The notes beneath the pieces are model-generated. The model did no database searches. It was not told where the DNA came from and saw only the letters and a program-made list of their open reading frames with translations. From Apostichopus japonicus (lineage: Eukaryota > Echinodermata > Holothuroidea > Aspidochirotida > Stichopodidae), in NCBI RefSeq assembly GCF_037975245.1, contig NC_092582.1, positions 9,956,001 through 10,020,000 on the forward strand: 64,000 nucleotides of DNA, given 5' to 3'. Position numbers and translations under genes: made by a program. Shown here piece by piece: positions 24,301-38,300 of the stretch (its first letter is position 1; the number at the start of each line of letters is the position of its first letter).

Positions 24301-26293
24301 GAATGCACATAATGCGCGTCATTAATTATGTTGTTAGAAATATTGCACTTGATATGAATGAATGTGTTTATTGAGGTGAAAACTGTTGCTGTTTATGCTA
24401 AAATTCAAGTGTCGATTTTCACAACTGTCGCAACTACACAAAGTTTTTATGGGCCTATATACTTAACTTATACCGCATAAATTAATTGCATATTAGACGG
24501 TAGCCGATTACAGATTGATGAAGAAAAGTATAAAAGTCTGAAAAACTCCCTCGATGAAAGAAAACTTGACATTACAAGGGTAGTTATTTAACCGAAAATA
24601 ACGACGTGAATTCGCGGCTTCAATGTATATATGTTCAAAGACGCCGCACCGTTTGTCACAAACCGCTGTTAAAGTCTCAGAACGTGTTTGCCAAATTTAA
24701 ACTTCGACCTTTCCAGCTTACTGCACTAAAAGCTCAGTGAAAATGACACCGTTCTATGCAATTTCCATATCAATATTCATTATTTCTATTGAATTATCCG
24801 TCGTTAAACATTTGGAGCTGAATAAACTTCGCCAGATTTATTAACGAGTCCGTAGATTCTACACATTTCAATCAAAATTTGCAAGCCCCCGCCCCGTTGG
24901 TTGGCGCAACTTGACATTTCGCGATTCCTCCAAGGGTATATGCTGCTTACTCTAGTTGGACATTTACATTCACTTGGTTGACCGAAATTGTTCAAACTTC
25001 AAGAAAGACCTGAACAAATACTCGTGACGTCAGAGGTCTTTCTTGTCAAATCTCATTCATGTAAATAATCTATCTTCGACATATCTGAACCAATAATGAC
25101 TGTGAAACGAATATCAAATGTCGTGTTCAGGGTTCATGAGTCAAATTCAATGAAGAGCTGGTACTTTTGATGGGTGGTTTCGACACGAGACTGAATTTCA
25201 CATACACAATCGATTATTAAAAACATTCTTACTATCAAACATCAGGCAGTTGAATATACTTTATTGGAAAACAATTTATAAATGACTCCTTCAAAGTGTT
25301 TCATCTCTAATCCAATGTTATGATCGAATGGATAAATGCGGGGCATGGCTTTACCAGCAATGAAACCTAACATCTGTGAGATCTTGGCTGCGATTTAAGT
25401 ACATGGTGGGGCTTTGCATCCAGGAGAAGTCCTTGTGAAAACTTGCTTAAAACTGTAACTTGGATAGGTTGTCACCAGAAGTGAAGTCGTAAGGAGTTCT
25501 TCTTCTCTCTCACGCATGTGCATGGCTGCTTAGTGTTAGGTAAAATAATAACGATATTATAGCATTAGCATATGTAATTCGTTCCAATGTTTTCTCGTGT
25601 AGTAAGTTTGCATTTAACCGAAATATTACGGAAGAGATTAGTTGAAAATACTGCGACAAAACAACGAGTCGTTCTTTTGTTTTTTTGTCTCGGTGTAGGC
25701 TACTTTATGGGGGGAAAAATGTAATGAAAATTGATAAACGGAATATTACCGGAATGTCCTATTGGAATGTTAATATATATAACATTGTCTGCTATTATAA
25801 CATCGTAAAATATAACACATGCGTTAGATACCAGTATATAGTATCTGGATCCGGCCATTCTAACGTATATGCACGGTAACACGCATACTCCCTCCCCGTC
25901 GAGTACCATGTCAGTATGAATTGAAAAGAGTGAAATGTTTTCTTGGTGCTTTTTATTAATAACAACCGGTATCCATTAGTGGTCGCTCGGCTATTACATG
26001 AAATAATATACTTTCTCAAAAATAGAAACCATTGATACGGGTAATAAAGAACATAATTTTAATATGAACCCCTGAGTGAGATACGTGTTTATCGAGTGGT
26101 GCAATGAGAACATGCGTAGTTTCACGTCAAGTTATAACATTCCTGAGTCTTGAGACAGGTAAACTAAAGTTCAAGAGTTGGTTAGCTTTCGTGAAAACAA
26201 AAACAAAAAGACACTACCATGGGAGATTTAGTTTTGACTTTTGTCTTTAACGATAATGATTCTGAAAGGTAGAAACAAGGAGATAAATAAGAA

Positions 26294-26329
<36 letters not shown>

Positions 26330-29300
26330 GGGGGGTGGGTGGAGAGAGAAAAGAAAATGATTTAAAGTATACTGAAAAGTGGATGTATGAATGAATGAAC
26401 GAACGAATGAATAGATGAATAGATGGATGAATGAATGAACGAATGAACGAATGACTAACTTAATAAACGAATGAATGGCTGAATGAAGTAAATAATGAAT
26501 GAAACAACGAACGAATGAATGATCAAGCGTTTGAACGTACGGACGAACATACGAATAAATGAATGAATAATGAATGGATATATAAATGAACGACGGATAG
26601 ATGAATAGTTGAAAGAAATTTATGAGGAATTTGTAAACAAATATTTCTGTGTATTTTCTTTTCCCTCCTGAAGGTTCTCTACATATCGCAACAGCGGTCT
26701 TCTGCTATATCTCGGTCGATATTCCTTCATGTACGATTTCCTCGCCTTAGAGATCATCGGGACGGAAATATCACTCACCTTCAACGTTGGAAGGTTCATT
26801 ATGAGGGTCAAAGTGGGGGTACCAGGGGGCGTCAGTGATGGAAAATGGCACATGGTGGAGATGAAATACCACGAAAAAGTAAGTATTGCGAAGTTGCATC
26901 CATGTTTATATTAGTATTTCGATCTTCATTCTAACGTGAATTTAATAAAAGCCTAGACTGCTGCCTAATAAATAGACTCGAAAATGGAACGTCGCTGTAG
27001 ATACCATTTCACAACGCCGTTATATTTGCCACGTCCAGCTTGATATGGGCAAAGGTTTGATAATTCTCGCGTCGATCATTTGCGTCGAATAACATAGATA
27101 TAACGTCACACCATTCCTTAACCCTCCCCCATCCTCTCCTCTCACGCACCACACCACATACTTGGTGAAGACTTCTACTTTTCAACAGAATTATAAATCT
27201 GAATAAAGCTGAAACACACACACATACATACACAAAACACAGAAATTAAGTAAAATCCTTCAAGTTACTCGGAGTATATGCAAGCGTGGTATATAGTGGT
27301 TATGCTTCTTCATCTTCTGTCCCGTCAGCCTTGAAAGAATCGGTAGGATGTCGATATGACCTAAATGAGGCGGGGGGGGGGGCAGTGGCGGAGCTAGGGG
27401 TACTGGTCAGGGGGGGGGGCGAGAATATTCTGTAGGGGCGCTTTCGAAACTATCTAAGCGGAGCGCCACCACAGGTTGGCGCGGAGCGTACAGAATTTTT
27501 TTTGAGTAAAGATACTCCCTAGATCGCCGGAAATGACCCTTTCTGTGCCTTGCTAATTTGCAGATAAACGAAGAATAAATAGGTGTCATCGCCATTTTGT
27601 CAGAAAATTACACCAACAAAATGTGACAAATGTCAATAGGTAGATGAGAGCGCAATAAGAAAGTCAATAATCGCGAATAAGTAAAAAGTGGTAAAAAGCT
27701 GAAAAGGGCGCAAGCAGTCCATTTGAGTCCGTCACGGGGGGCATCCGCCCCCTGACTATATGGACGATCCGCCACTGGGGGGATGGGTGTGGGATGGGGG
27801 GTGTGGGATGGGGGGATTCACCAGGTTCATTCGGTGACGCCATTGCGTTTCATTATCGGTCTTCACTTTCTTGTCCATAATTATACTCCCAACGATGATT
27901 CTCAATTTATTTATTACCTTCTCTCTTTTTTATTTTTATTTTTTATTTGTTGGTTTTCTGCCAACAATATCTATTTCCGTATCCGAGGAACCATGCTGAC
28001 TTGAATGATTGGATGCACTTCATTTAAATGTTAGATCTTGTTTCCGTAGATCTTATAAAGCACAACATTCATGTCACGGTCCACTTCTAATCATTCCATT
28101 TTAGGAGATTCTAATTATAGAAATAAGAAATACAACACACTTGACTTTTAAATGTCATAGTAATCTCCGGCAATGACTTTTACCAAAAAAAAAACAAACA
28201 AACTATGGAACGCTATTAACGGACTGAGTCAAATATAATCACCAGTTATAATAAACGATGTTCTCAAATTTTGCCCATCTTCATACAAAAGAAACAATAA
28301 CCTATAATAGCCTAAGTTTGTGAAACCGATTTATACGTGTGTATCATATACACTTGTGGTGGGTATTAGAAGGATAATGCACACTGAGTGTACACAGCTA
28401 TTCCAATTACGCGGCTAACAAGCCTTAAGAATGTACCTGCATGGATACTCCCATGAGATGAGAATAAAACAATATAATGTTAAACTAAAATATCATTAAA
28501 TTTCTACATGAGCAATACGAATATACTATGTTGAAATTAATATCCTATCAGCAGGTCCTTGGCCTCTATACAAAATTCCCAAAAGGTACAATTTTGTTTA
28601 CCCTGACTTGGGACGTGCGGGTCTGCAACTATATAGTAGCATTTGAAAAAAAAAAAAAAAAAACTTCTCGCGGGCAGCAGAATTTTTGCATGAGGACAAT
28701 GTGTGGTTTGCCCCCTCAAATCAAAGTGACATTTCCTAGTACCTGTGAAGGCTCCCCCAACCTCAATCCCCTTCCCCTTCACCCACAGAGCCTCACCCTA
28801 TTCAGTCGCGTCTGCTTAATAACCGGGAAAGTTAACCGCGGTATACTTATTCTGCAGGTAGAGGGGGAAGTAGGAGGGTCAAAGGGTCATGAAAAATAGA
28901 AAAAGAGAGAGAGAATGAAAGTCAGTTTGAGCCTTCTGGCTTCAAGCCAAACCATTAACTGCTACTTTGCGGAAACTCATTTTAAGTAATGAATAACTGT
29001 CAGATTCTGTCTGTGTCAAGCAAAGAGATACCGTAGCCTTATACAATAACTTATTAATGTTGGAAAACGTATAAGTGAAAAAAAACGCCCATCCATATAA
29101 TTATGACGCTACTTAGACTAACGATTCCGCCAAATTTCCGATACTGGCTCCAATATTGGATTAGCTACTTCAAGGTCACTAATTATTAATTGGTAAATTA
29201 TTAATTGTTTTATACCGTATAAGCATTATATGTATATATCTGTTAGCTACATAGTGCATCGTTTTATCTATGATTATGTAGCATTAATAACACACCGGTG

Positions 29301-32300
29301 TATTGATGTTCACCAAGGGCGGCGGAAGCACTTTTAATCTGGGGGGGGGGGCACCGACATCAAAGGGCACTTTGCAGAAATTCGATTGGACTGATGTAGC
29401 CTGATATTTAGTACCCTTTATAACTCTTATTGTATTATCTTATTTGCGTATACACATCACTCCATCAACGCCCCCCCCCCCCCCTCAAGGAAAATAACAA
29501 AATATGCATACTAGCACTGCAATATCCAATGAGCAAATTGGGAAACAAGGAACAACTTTTCTATTGAGACAAATGAGGTGAAATCATGCTAGTTGCTAAT
29601 GTAGGAATCTTCCGAATTAGAGTTTATTTCTTGTTAATATCTTAATAAATTGTTTCCATTCGAAATAGCTTTGAGTTTGACCCACATAAATTCATTAAAA
29701 GTCAGGGGCGTAGCCAGGATTTGCAAAGTTGTGTGCACGACTATCTGAGCGGAGCGCCACCATCGGTTGGCGCGGAGCGTACAAGAAAAATTTTGGTTTT
29801 ACAAACCCCTCAGATGGCCGGAAACGGCCCTTCCCGAGTGTTCATTCTGGTTCCCTGGCCTCTTGCTAACACGAGACACCTCAATTTTTATGTAGAAAAA
29901 GGGCACATTTTTAACCCTGAGGAAAAGTGGGGGGGGGGGGGCACGTGCCCCCTGTGCCCCCCGGTTCCGCCGCCCTTGATGTTCACCCTGTAGTGCCATG
30001 GAGCCAATGACCTAAGAATCGTATGTCCTATACCGGATATTTTAATGTGTGCAATGTTCTCTATTCTTATGTTAATATAATTTGCCATTTTTAATATCGT
30101 GTCATAGGAATAAACCGCCTCGTAAATGATTAAACAGCGATGTAAATATTCCATGTTGAAACCTCTTACAATTATTGACATTAATATGTTAAAATGGAAG
30201 GTTAACTCTTTTATTATTAAAAAATGACTCTGTGAACTTTGTGAGGTAGGCAGATAAAAAAAAAAAAATTGGCACCATGACAAATTAAAGTTTAATCGAT
30301 TTTATTCAAAATATTTCTATTAACCAAGTCTCCATTCATCCTATAATAGCGAGGACACGTATATAAACCCCGTCGCTTTTATAATATCCAAATCAGACAT
30401 CCGTCGAATGACTTTAAATGACGTCACAAGCATGTATAAAAACAACTGCTGAGTTTTCAAATAACTCTGAAGTTCTGGCTCTCTAATGATTCCCAAACAA
30501 CATTTCCAAACAAAAAAAGGAGGGGGGGGGGGGAGAATTCAATATGACAATTAAATGTCTAATATGGGAACAGATGCTCTGAGGGTGCACGGGTGTATAG
30601 AAATGTCTGTTTGAAGTTTAGACATGAGTAACCATTATTTGACCTCCTAGCATATTTGAAAGCTGTGATCTTGAACGAACATTCGATGTCTTGTTCTAAA
30701 TATTTTATGATTTTATTTTACCCTGTGTTGGTGATTTTTTTCCTCTTTTCTTTTCTCTTTTAATAGTCGTTAGTAAAGATATACATCAAAACATGGTTTT
30801 TTTTTTTCTTGACTCTCATTCGAATAAAGTACCTCAACAGTTTCTTTTTTTCCCTGATAATTCTATTTTAGTAGATGCTAATTATAGATGTAAGAACTAG
30901 ACGCACTTGACTTTTAAATGTCATATATAATCTCCGGTAATGATTCTTCAAAAAACCCCAGAAAAGTATGGAACGCTGTTAACGGACTGAGTCAAATATA
31001 ATCACCAGTAAAACGATCATATAAAACGATGTTCTCAAATTATGCACATCATCATACAAAAAGGAACAAAAGTAAATATATAACCTATGAGAAGTTTGTG
31101 TAACTGATTTACACTTGAGGTGGGTATGAGAAGGATAATGCACACCGAGTGTACACAGCTATACCAATTACGCGGCTAACAAGCCTTAAGAATGTACCTG
31201 CATGAATCCTCCCTTGAGATGAGAATAATACAATATAATGTTAAAATAAATTATCATTAAATTTCGACATGAGCAATGCGAATATAATATGTTGAAATTA
31301 ATATCCTATCACAAGGAAGGTCCTTGGCCTCTATACAAAATTCCCACAGGGTACATTTTTTTGTAAAGAGAAAAAAAGAAAGAAAAAAAAGAAGCAAAAA
31401 CTTGAGCTATCTACAGATTACATCTTAAACAAATCGTCATTCCACTCTTCATGAACTAGATACCGTAGCATACAAATTTAAGAAGGGCATTCACGTTGCG
31501 CAATGCCTATAATCGTTGTATCACTGCAGACAATAGTAAATTCATTATTTCCTTTCAAAGATGACAAACGAATCAATAAAATTATTGGTAGGAAGGAAGT
31601 CGCCATGCATCAGGATAAACTGGAGTTAAAGGTCATTTCAGTTCAGGATATGATGGAACAAAATTGACGCTTTCATATTTTTTGAGGGCCCGGTGACCCA
31701 CCCAACACCCACTTCTTTCCATCCCTCTGTTGGTATATAAATAGATGCTTTTAATGAGAATTATGATAACTATGGGTCAAAACGTTTGTCCTAGTCAAAT
31801 CTAGGTGTTTTTCCCCTGCAAATATTATCTAGCTTTTATAGAAAAAAAATAATAAACCACACAGTATAATCTCATAAGGTCCTTTGACTAAACCAAAAAT
31901 ACTATCAATTGTAAGAAGGGTAAACTACACTATTGTTACACTATTCAATTTCGATCATAATTCCTTTACCTATAACATATAGGCCTATAGTCTTGCATTT
32001 CATTTTTTTTTTGAAAACAAAACGAAAACAACAAAGAACTCTTAAACCATTTTATCGTCAACAACAGGTACAGTATATCATTCAGATAATAAATTTGTTT
32101 TCTTGCATATTTTACGGTGGGAGCCTTGGCGATGGGTCGTGAGGGAAGAGGTGGGAGTAGATGGTACATTGTGGGTGAGGTGTAGCGCATACATAATACA
32201 GTTGTTTTGCGTGTTAAGCTAACATTATCATAATATTTGGTCATGATATATTCCATACATGCTTATACTTACAGGTTGTCCAAGTTAAGCTGGATGAGTG

Positions 32301-35300
32301 TAAAGGCGATCTGTACGAAATAAGTGATTATCCGTGCGAGGCCTACGCCACACAAGCTCTCGACGTCACTACTTGGTAAGTATATAGAGGGAAACGTATT
32401 TGAATCGTTTAGATGTAATATTCTGTCTATAATATCATCATTCCATTACTTTAGTATACATAGCCTTATATGTGTGTTTATGTGGAAGGGGATGGGAAGG
32501 GGGGGGGGGGGTAAATGGAATATAGTCAGAAAGGTTTTAACAGGGAGAACAACACGTGCATTAAATATTTCTTCAATTACTTAAACAAAACAAAACGAAG
32601 CGTTGCAAGGTATTACATTAAGGTATAGCAATATATAAACGGGAATCATATGTTTGTTAGAGAAATAGGACGATTCTGATTGATACCATAGGAAGTGATC
32701 CCTACTCTTTTCCTACTCAACCCTTCCCCTTCCCCTCCCCCACCCCAACCCCAACCCCCCTCCCTCCACCCATTGCCTTCTGCTGACACCCGCTTAAGTC
32801 CTGACAGGCTAAATAGACCTCTCCGTGCACTCAGTAAACAGAGAAGTTATTACTAGTTTTATCTAATATCTGTCAGAATAATTATTTTTCATTATGGTAA
32901 AAACTAACCTTGATTTTCTTCCCCACGTACTTCCTACCACGTTCGACCCATCATGATAAGCAGTATGAAACACGGAGCGGAAATTGAATATCTCTTAGTA
33001 TAAGATAGTGATCAAAATAAGGATGAGAAATACGTCCGTAATATTATACCAAAAATGTTTTAATTTCGCGTAAAAGATAATTTCGAGTATATATAATTAT
33101 ATATCGATATAGTAGCCCCCTACATACTCCCCCTCTTTTATAAAGCATCAATTGGTGTTTCTATAATCCCTTTAAATGTCAGTGACGTAGCTAGTAGGGT
33201 TTAGGCGCACCTTCTTCAAGAGTGAGAGATGGGGCCATTTACCCTGACTTCATCTTAACTGTACTCCACCCAAAGCCATAAATGTAACATCTAGTTTTGA
33301 ACTACGGTGTTCACTAGAAAAAGGTTTGCCAACTAGAAATTAAAAAAAAATAATAATAATAATTTGGTTTCCATTAGTCACCTCAGACACCATCATGCAG
33401 ATGTCTGTCTGTTTGCATTAAAGTAACTAGTATAAGGAGTAATCAACAATTCCATTCCTATCCAATCTGACTATGTTGTTGCATATAGTCCAAAACCCTC
33501 CTACTCAGCACAGTAAAGAAACAGTGGTCCAAATGCAGCACCATGTCTTGATAATTGAAAAGAAACAACATTTGAACGAAGGCCTACAAGTCAGGGTCGT
33601 AGCCACGGAAGGGGGCAAGGGGGGGGGTGTTTTAGCACACACTACAAAATGAATAATTGTATAGTATACAACTGTAGTTGATATCACCATTTTGCATCGA
33701 TGCCTCTTTTACCTAAACAATAATTAATCATACTGGAAGGGACACAAAAGGGACATCAACAAACCCCCCCCCCCCCCCCCAATGTACAAAGATGAAAGCA
33801 GAACTCTGGCTACGGGCGTGCTAGTACTTTGCGTTAATATGTTGGGAATCTTAAAGCAATGCATATTGGCTACTAAATAATATTTATCGAATTTTACTCG
33901 AATTATATTAATTATTGTTATTGATTACCTGAGCCATTCTCGACCTAGACCTCTCTCGCTGTCTCTCTCTCTTCGCAAGAAAATATGATTAATTAGATTA
34001 TCCTGTTTTCAATTAAAATTAATTAAACACACAATTATGTTATGAAATCATTGTGCAAAGTGAAGGGAGGAAATGACCATGAAAATCATTTTGAACTACA
34101 ATGGGCACGATGTTATAATGGGATTACAGCATTTGAATAACATTTTGAAGATGGTTTTGTCTCTCCGTTTTTAACTAGTTGGGTCGCTCAACAACTTATA
34201 TAATTGAAAAGTTTGAAGTATAAATGAAAAAGGCCGGGTCACCTTAAGTCAACTGAGTATAAGTTAATCCACCATAAACCTGTACCACTTAAACACACGG
34301 TGAAGCCATCATCCTTCTTAGCTTGCCTCGGTATCCCGGTCCAGAAGTAGGTCCGTCTGGTACCCTTTCTAAAATTTGACTTACAACATTTTTCTGTGTC
34401 ATGAAACTTTTCTGATGTTCATGGTTTCCATTGGCAACATGTAAACAATTGATCATTTCAGAGAACTGAATAATTAATGTACGTAATTTGCTCTGTCGAG
34501 TGTAGCCTATCACTTCCGTCGTGTTATGGTTATATGGTATATGCATCTGGTGGAGACGTCTAAGGGTTCATGTTTATTTATTCAGAACATTTCAACATCA
34601 AACCGTAGTAAAAGTGAAATGTCCATTCTGGCGCATGATAGATTTTCAGGAGAAGTCAGGTAAGACAGAGCCTGGGCACGAAAACCAAACGACCTTACCG
34701 ATCCACTCTCAACCTCAGTTCCCTTAACATCGAGACTGTGACCGTGTTCTGATTATGACGAAGTGACGTCGAATGAGGGCGCATGATTTGTGACATTCGT
34801 CCATCTACAACAATATAAACTTAGCAAGTCAAATATCAAGGAGTCTGTGTTATGTTCCATCACCTTTAAACATAAAGGAGTATGTGTTACGTTCCATCAC
34901 CCTTCAAAAACAAGGAGTCTGTGTTATGTTTTATTATCCTTCAGCTCAGTGAGGGAAAGGAATTTTACTCTTTTTCTTTTTAATAAACAAAGCTTTAACC
35001 GAAAGTTAAAAAAACAATTAAACCCTAAACGAAACCAAATGCGACGCGGTGCGACACGATATGAAACCCAAAGAACACAAAACGAAACGAGATGAAGGGA
35101 ATCGAAATACAAAGATGCCACACGACACATAACGAAACGAAACGAGACACCTTATTAAAGGGTGTGAAGACTCCCGCAAAAAGAAACGTCTAATGCCGGT
35201 AATCTGACCTAGTTTTCAATGAGGTGTAACAGAAGTGTTAGACACCACCATCCATCCCAGAAAATACACACACAGCTTGCTACCCACGGTAATTATACAC

Positions 35301-38300
35301 TAGTGTACCGTCAGTACAATACAGCTGCGGTCAATACCCACAGCACAGTGTATAAACGATACAGCGATGGACATCTTAGGTCCAGCTAAAGATAACAAGG
35401 TATCACGTCTCATTACTGTCTGCATTTTGTAGCGACACGAACAAAACGTCACTTGCAAGCAACAGAAAGTTAACTTTTTCAGATCCCACCCCCCCCCCGG
35501 TTGGGGTGAATCTTCAATGCCTTTAAGGTGATGTCTCACGCCACGACCCGACGAGACACATCGAAGCGACGCTAAAAGGGCTGACACAGACGAAACAAAC
35601 AAAACGACATTAATCAGTACAACAGGGGGGGGGGGGAGAGAGAAAACAAAAAAAACCCTCGAGTCGAACATGTAGAAAAAGGCCAATGAAATTAGTAGGG
35701 ACAAGTGAACCCTGCAGATGTATTTCACCATTTCACGCAATGAAGAATGGAATAGAAATACTGTTTTATAAACCGTTCTAAGTGCATATTCATGAAAAAA
35801 AAAACTCATTCTATACCCAACATTGTGACGACCAAAAGTCTAGAGTCCCAAATGAAAAGGAACAATATATTTAAAGCAAGATATAAATTTTGACAAGTTT
35901 CTTTTCGTTTTAATATTTTGATTTGCTGCTCAACTTCTTTATCATGTATTACAAAGCTGTTTGTTTTTATCACTCTCAACAATCATCTTCATATAAAAAT
36001 TAGTGGTTAAAGTAGAAAAATATGAATATTCACGGAGTCTTATCAGTTGTATTCGGCAACTTATTATCTCAGTTTTATGTATATTCATGAATAAATTTTA
36101 ATCCAGTATAGTAACCAGTGAGTCAATGTGCAGTTCTCCGCTGGTATTGCATAGATACAACAGAGAGGCTATACTCTATTACTAACGTAGAAAGATGCAT
36201 CCATCAAGCAGCGCCGATAATCATGAGAGACCTTATCCACGCCCATAATGCCTATTCATGTCGTGCATATGCATGATTAACTCTATATTATATCAGTCCT
36301 GTTTTTGTTTTATTTCATTATTCTCAGCTTTCACGTACATGTTTGACCTCCTTAAAATGATCTTTAACTGAAGAGAACCTAATTTGGGCCTCCAGAATAT
36401 TTCTGCTTCAATTGGATTATTAAAATTTTCCTTTTACTTTGCGTAAGGTAGATCCAATGCCGCCAAGATTTATACAAGGACCCGCTGCTTTGGTCCAACT
36501 ATATGTATATAGTATAGCTCTCTTTACAGATCTCAGAGTTAACCCACATTTTCTATTATGTTTCCCACCTGTTAAAATAGGTCATACATTATGTTTTAAT
36601 GGCTAGACGTATTATACCTACTCATGTTGACGGTAAAGTGGGTCATCAAATTGTCACGTATGAATATATAAATCACAAATCTTGGCCGAGAAATCTACTT
36701 TAAATAGCAATCTGTCTGCCAGGTTAATAAGATACATTAAAGGGACATTGCCTGAGGCATAGATAGTAGTTAAGAAACTAAAAAAAAAAAACACCCGATA
36801 CTCATAGCTAGTACAGTAACTACTCTTCATGTTCCACAACCGTGCATCAGTAACTACTGCGCTGTGTTCGCAACACGGTAACATGTGTTACAGGTGACAC
36901 AGTAATTACTGCAAAGCTGTTACACGTTTAACTACGAATCCGACAGGGTAAAATTTGCAGAAATTTAAAAAATATATGTATAATTTTTTTTTAAATCAAT
37001 TTAAAATTGCAGTAAGAAAAAACTTAGCAGTAATTACTGTGCCACCTGTAACACATGTTACCGTGTTAAGGAACACAGCGCAGTAGTTACTGATCGGGTG
37101 AAAAAACTAGACAGGTAGAGAGAGAGAGAGAGTCGGAGAGGGAGGTGAAGAGTGAGAAAATACGGAATGCCGTTTGTTCTTAAAGTATCCAAACTGACGT
37201 CATAGGTTATGTACAAAGTGACATCGACATATCGAAAACGAAATTGACGTATTCAAAATGCAATAGAATTTGTCCGAAATTAAACTCATTGTACTGAATC
37301 TTGTTATCGATACGTCGATTTCGTTTTGGACATATCGACTTCGTTTTCGTTACCACGATCTCAAGTTGGACGTAATGGAGTCAACAATTTGGATAGTTTT
37401 GAAACAATTGGCGCTCCGAAAAATGGAAGAGGAGAGATAGAGGTTGAAGACGCTTCAAGATTTATCACCAAAGAATATTACAGAAGTAGAATTATTTTTG
37501 GCATGGAAAGGAAGAAGTTAACCTTAAGCAGTAAACTGCTCCCTGATCTGAGAAGTATTTTGGTGAAATTTGCCTACAAATCCCGTATAACATTTCCAAG
37601 ATAGTGCTGGCTGAAGTTGTCTCATTTTGGTACCAAAAGGGAATTTGAAGCAAGCAAGTATGATTACAAGAAATAGAGTGACAAACATTGTTTTGTTCCC
37701 TCTATTGACTTGACCTTGAATTGGGCATTGCTCCAACAAACACTACATACATGGGTTATGTCTTCTATAGAATTTCGTGTCTTAGCGGTGAACTCGGGTA
37801 ACCCTTGAAAAACGTAACAATGAAACTGGAGTAACCTTACATATAAGCTTTGCAAAGAATGTTTTGGAGGTCCTTTGCATCAACAGGCAACAAATATTTA
37901 GAAAGCCTTTTTCATGTTAAGGAGTTTCGTATTTCTTTTATGATATCACAGTACAAGTAAGTCGAAGGTAAGGTTAAATTGCATACTGATAATATCTACG
38001 CATTAATCAGGCGAGGGGGTGGTTGGGGTGGTAGGTCGGGGGGGGGGGTGAATGTGGTAGTGTTGGGCGCATCGACAAAATAAGCGCTGTTTTTTAACTA
38101 CTCACAAAATGACTCTAACGTTCAGTCAATCAATCACGAGCACTTACAAGGGGGCTGTACGGCTGCACTCAGGCTGGGGAAAGTACGCTTCGCTATTCAT
38201 GTATGCATGTACTAAATCGACATAAGGATTACGTGAAGGAAGATGTATGATCCCAGTTGCGTTGCCACAATTTCCCAGTTGAGAGGCTAAGATGTGTACT

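Larger units (their letters stand above)
22943..26673 (+). other. CELSR: Intron (CELSR-like), 3.7 kb
   Basis: It carries a repeat element with GGGTACCCG-type ends (about 23.0-23.5 kb), a (TA)n tract at 26,298-26,316 followed by GA and G runs, and a long GAAT-type microsatellite (26,387-26,600). The 23.6-26.2 kb section is AT-rich with nothing recognisable. Confidence 0.8.
26879..32274 (+). other. CELSR: Intron (CELSR-like), 5.4 kb
   Basis: It contains two hAT-type elements (27,383-27,777 and 29,314-29,978) and a 500-bp direct duplication (28,098-28,599 and 30,865-31,364). No other gene is seen. Confidence 0.8.

Noticed and set aside
29888-30283. 131-codon minus-strand frame
   Set aside because: It spans the right end of the family A hAT element and the flank; proline/glycine run from the poly-G tract.
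35300-35809. 169-codon minus-strand open frame
   Set aside because: It runs through the TTAA-flanked MITE and a poly-G/C tract, has no family similarity, and the same MITE elsewhere has stops in this frame.
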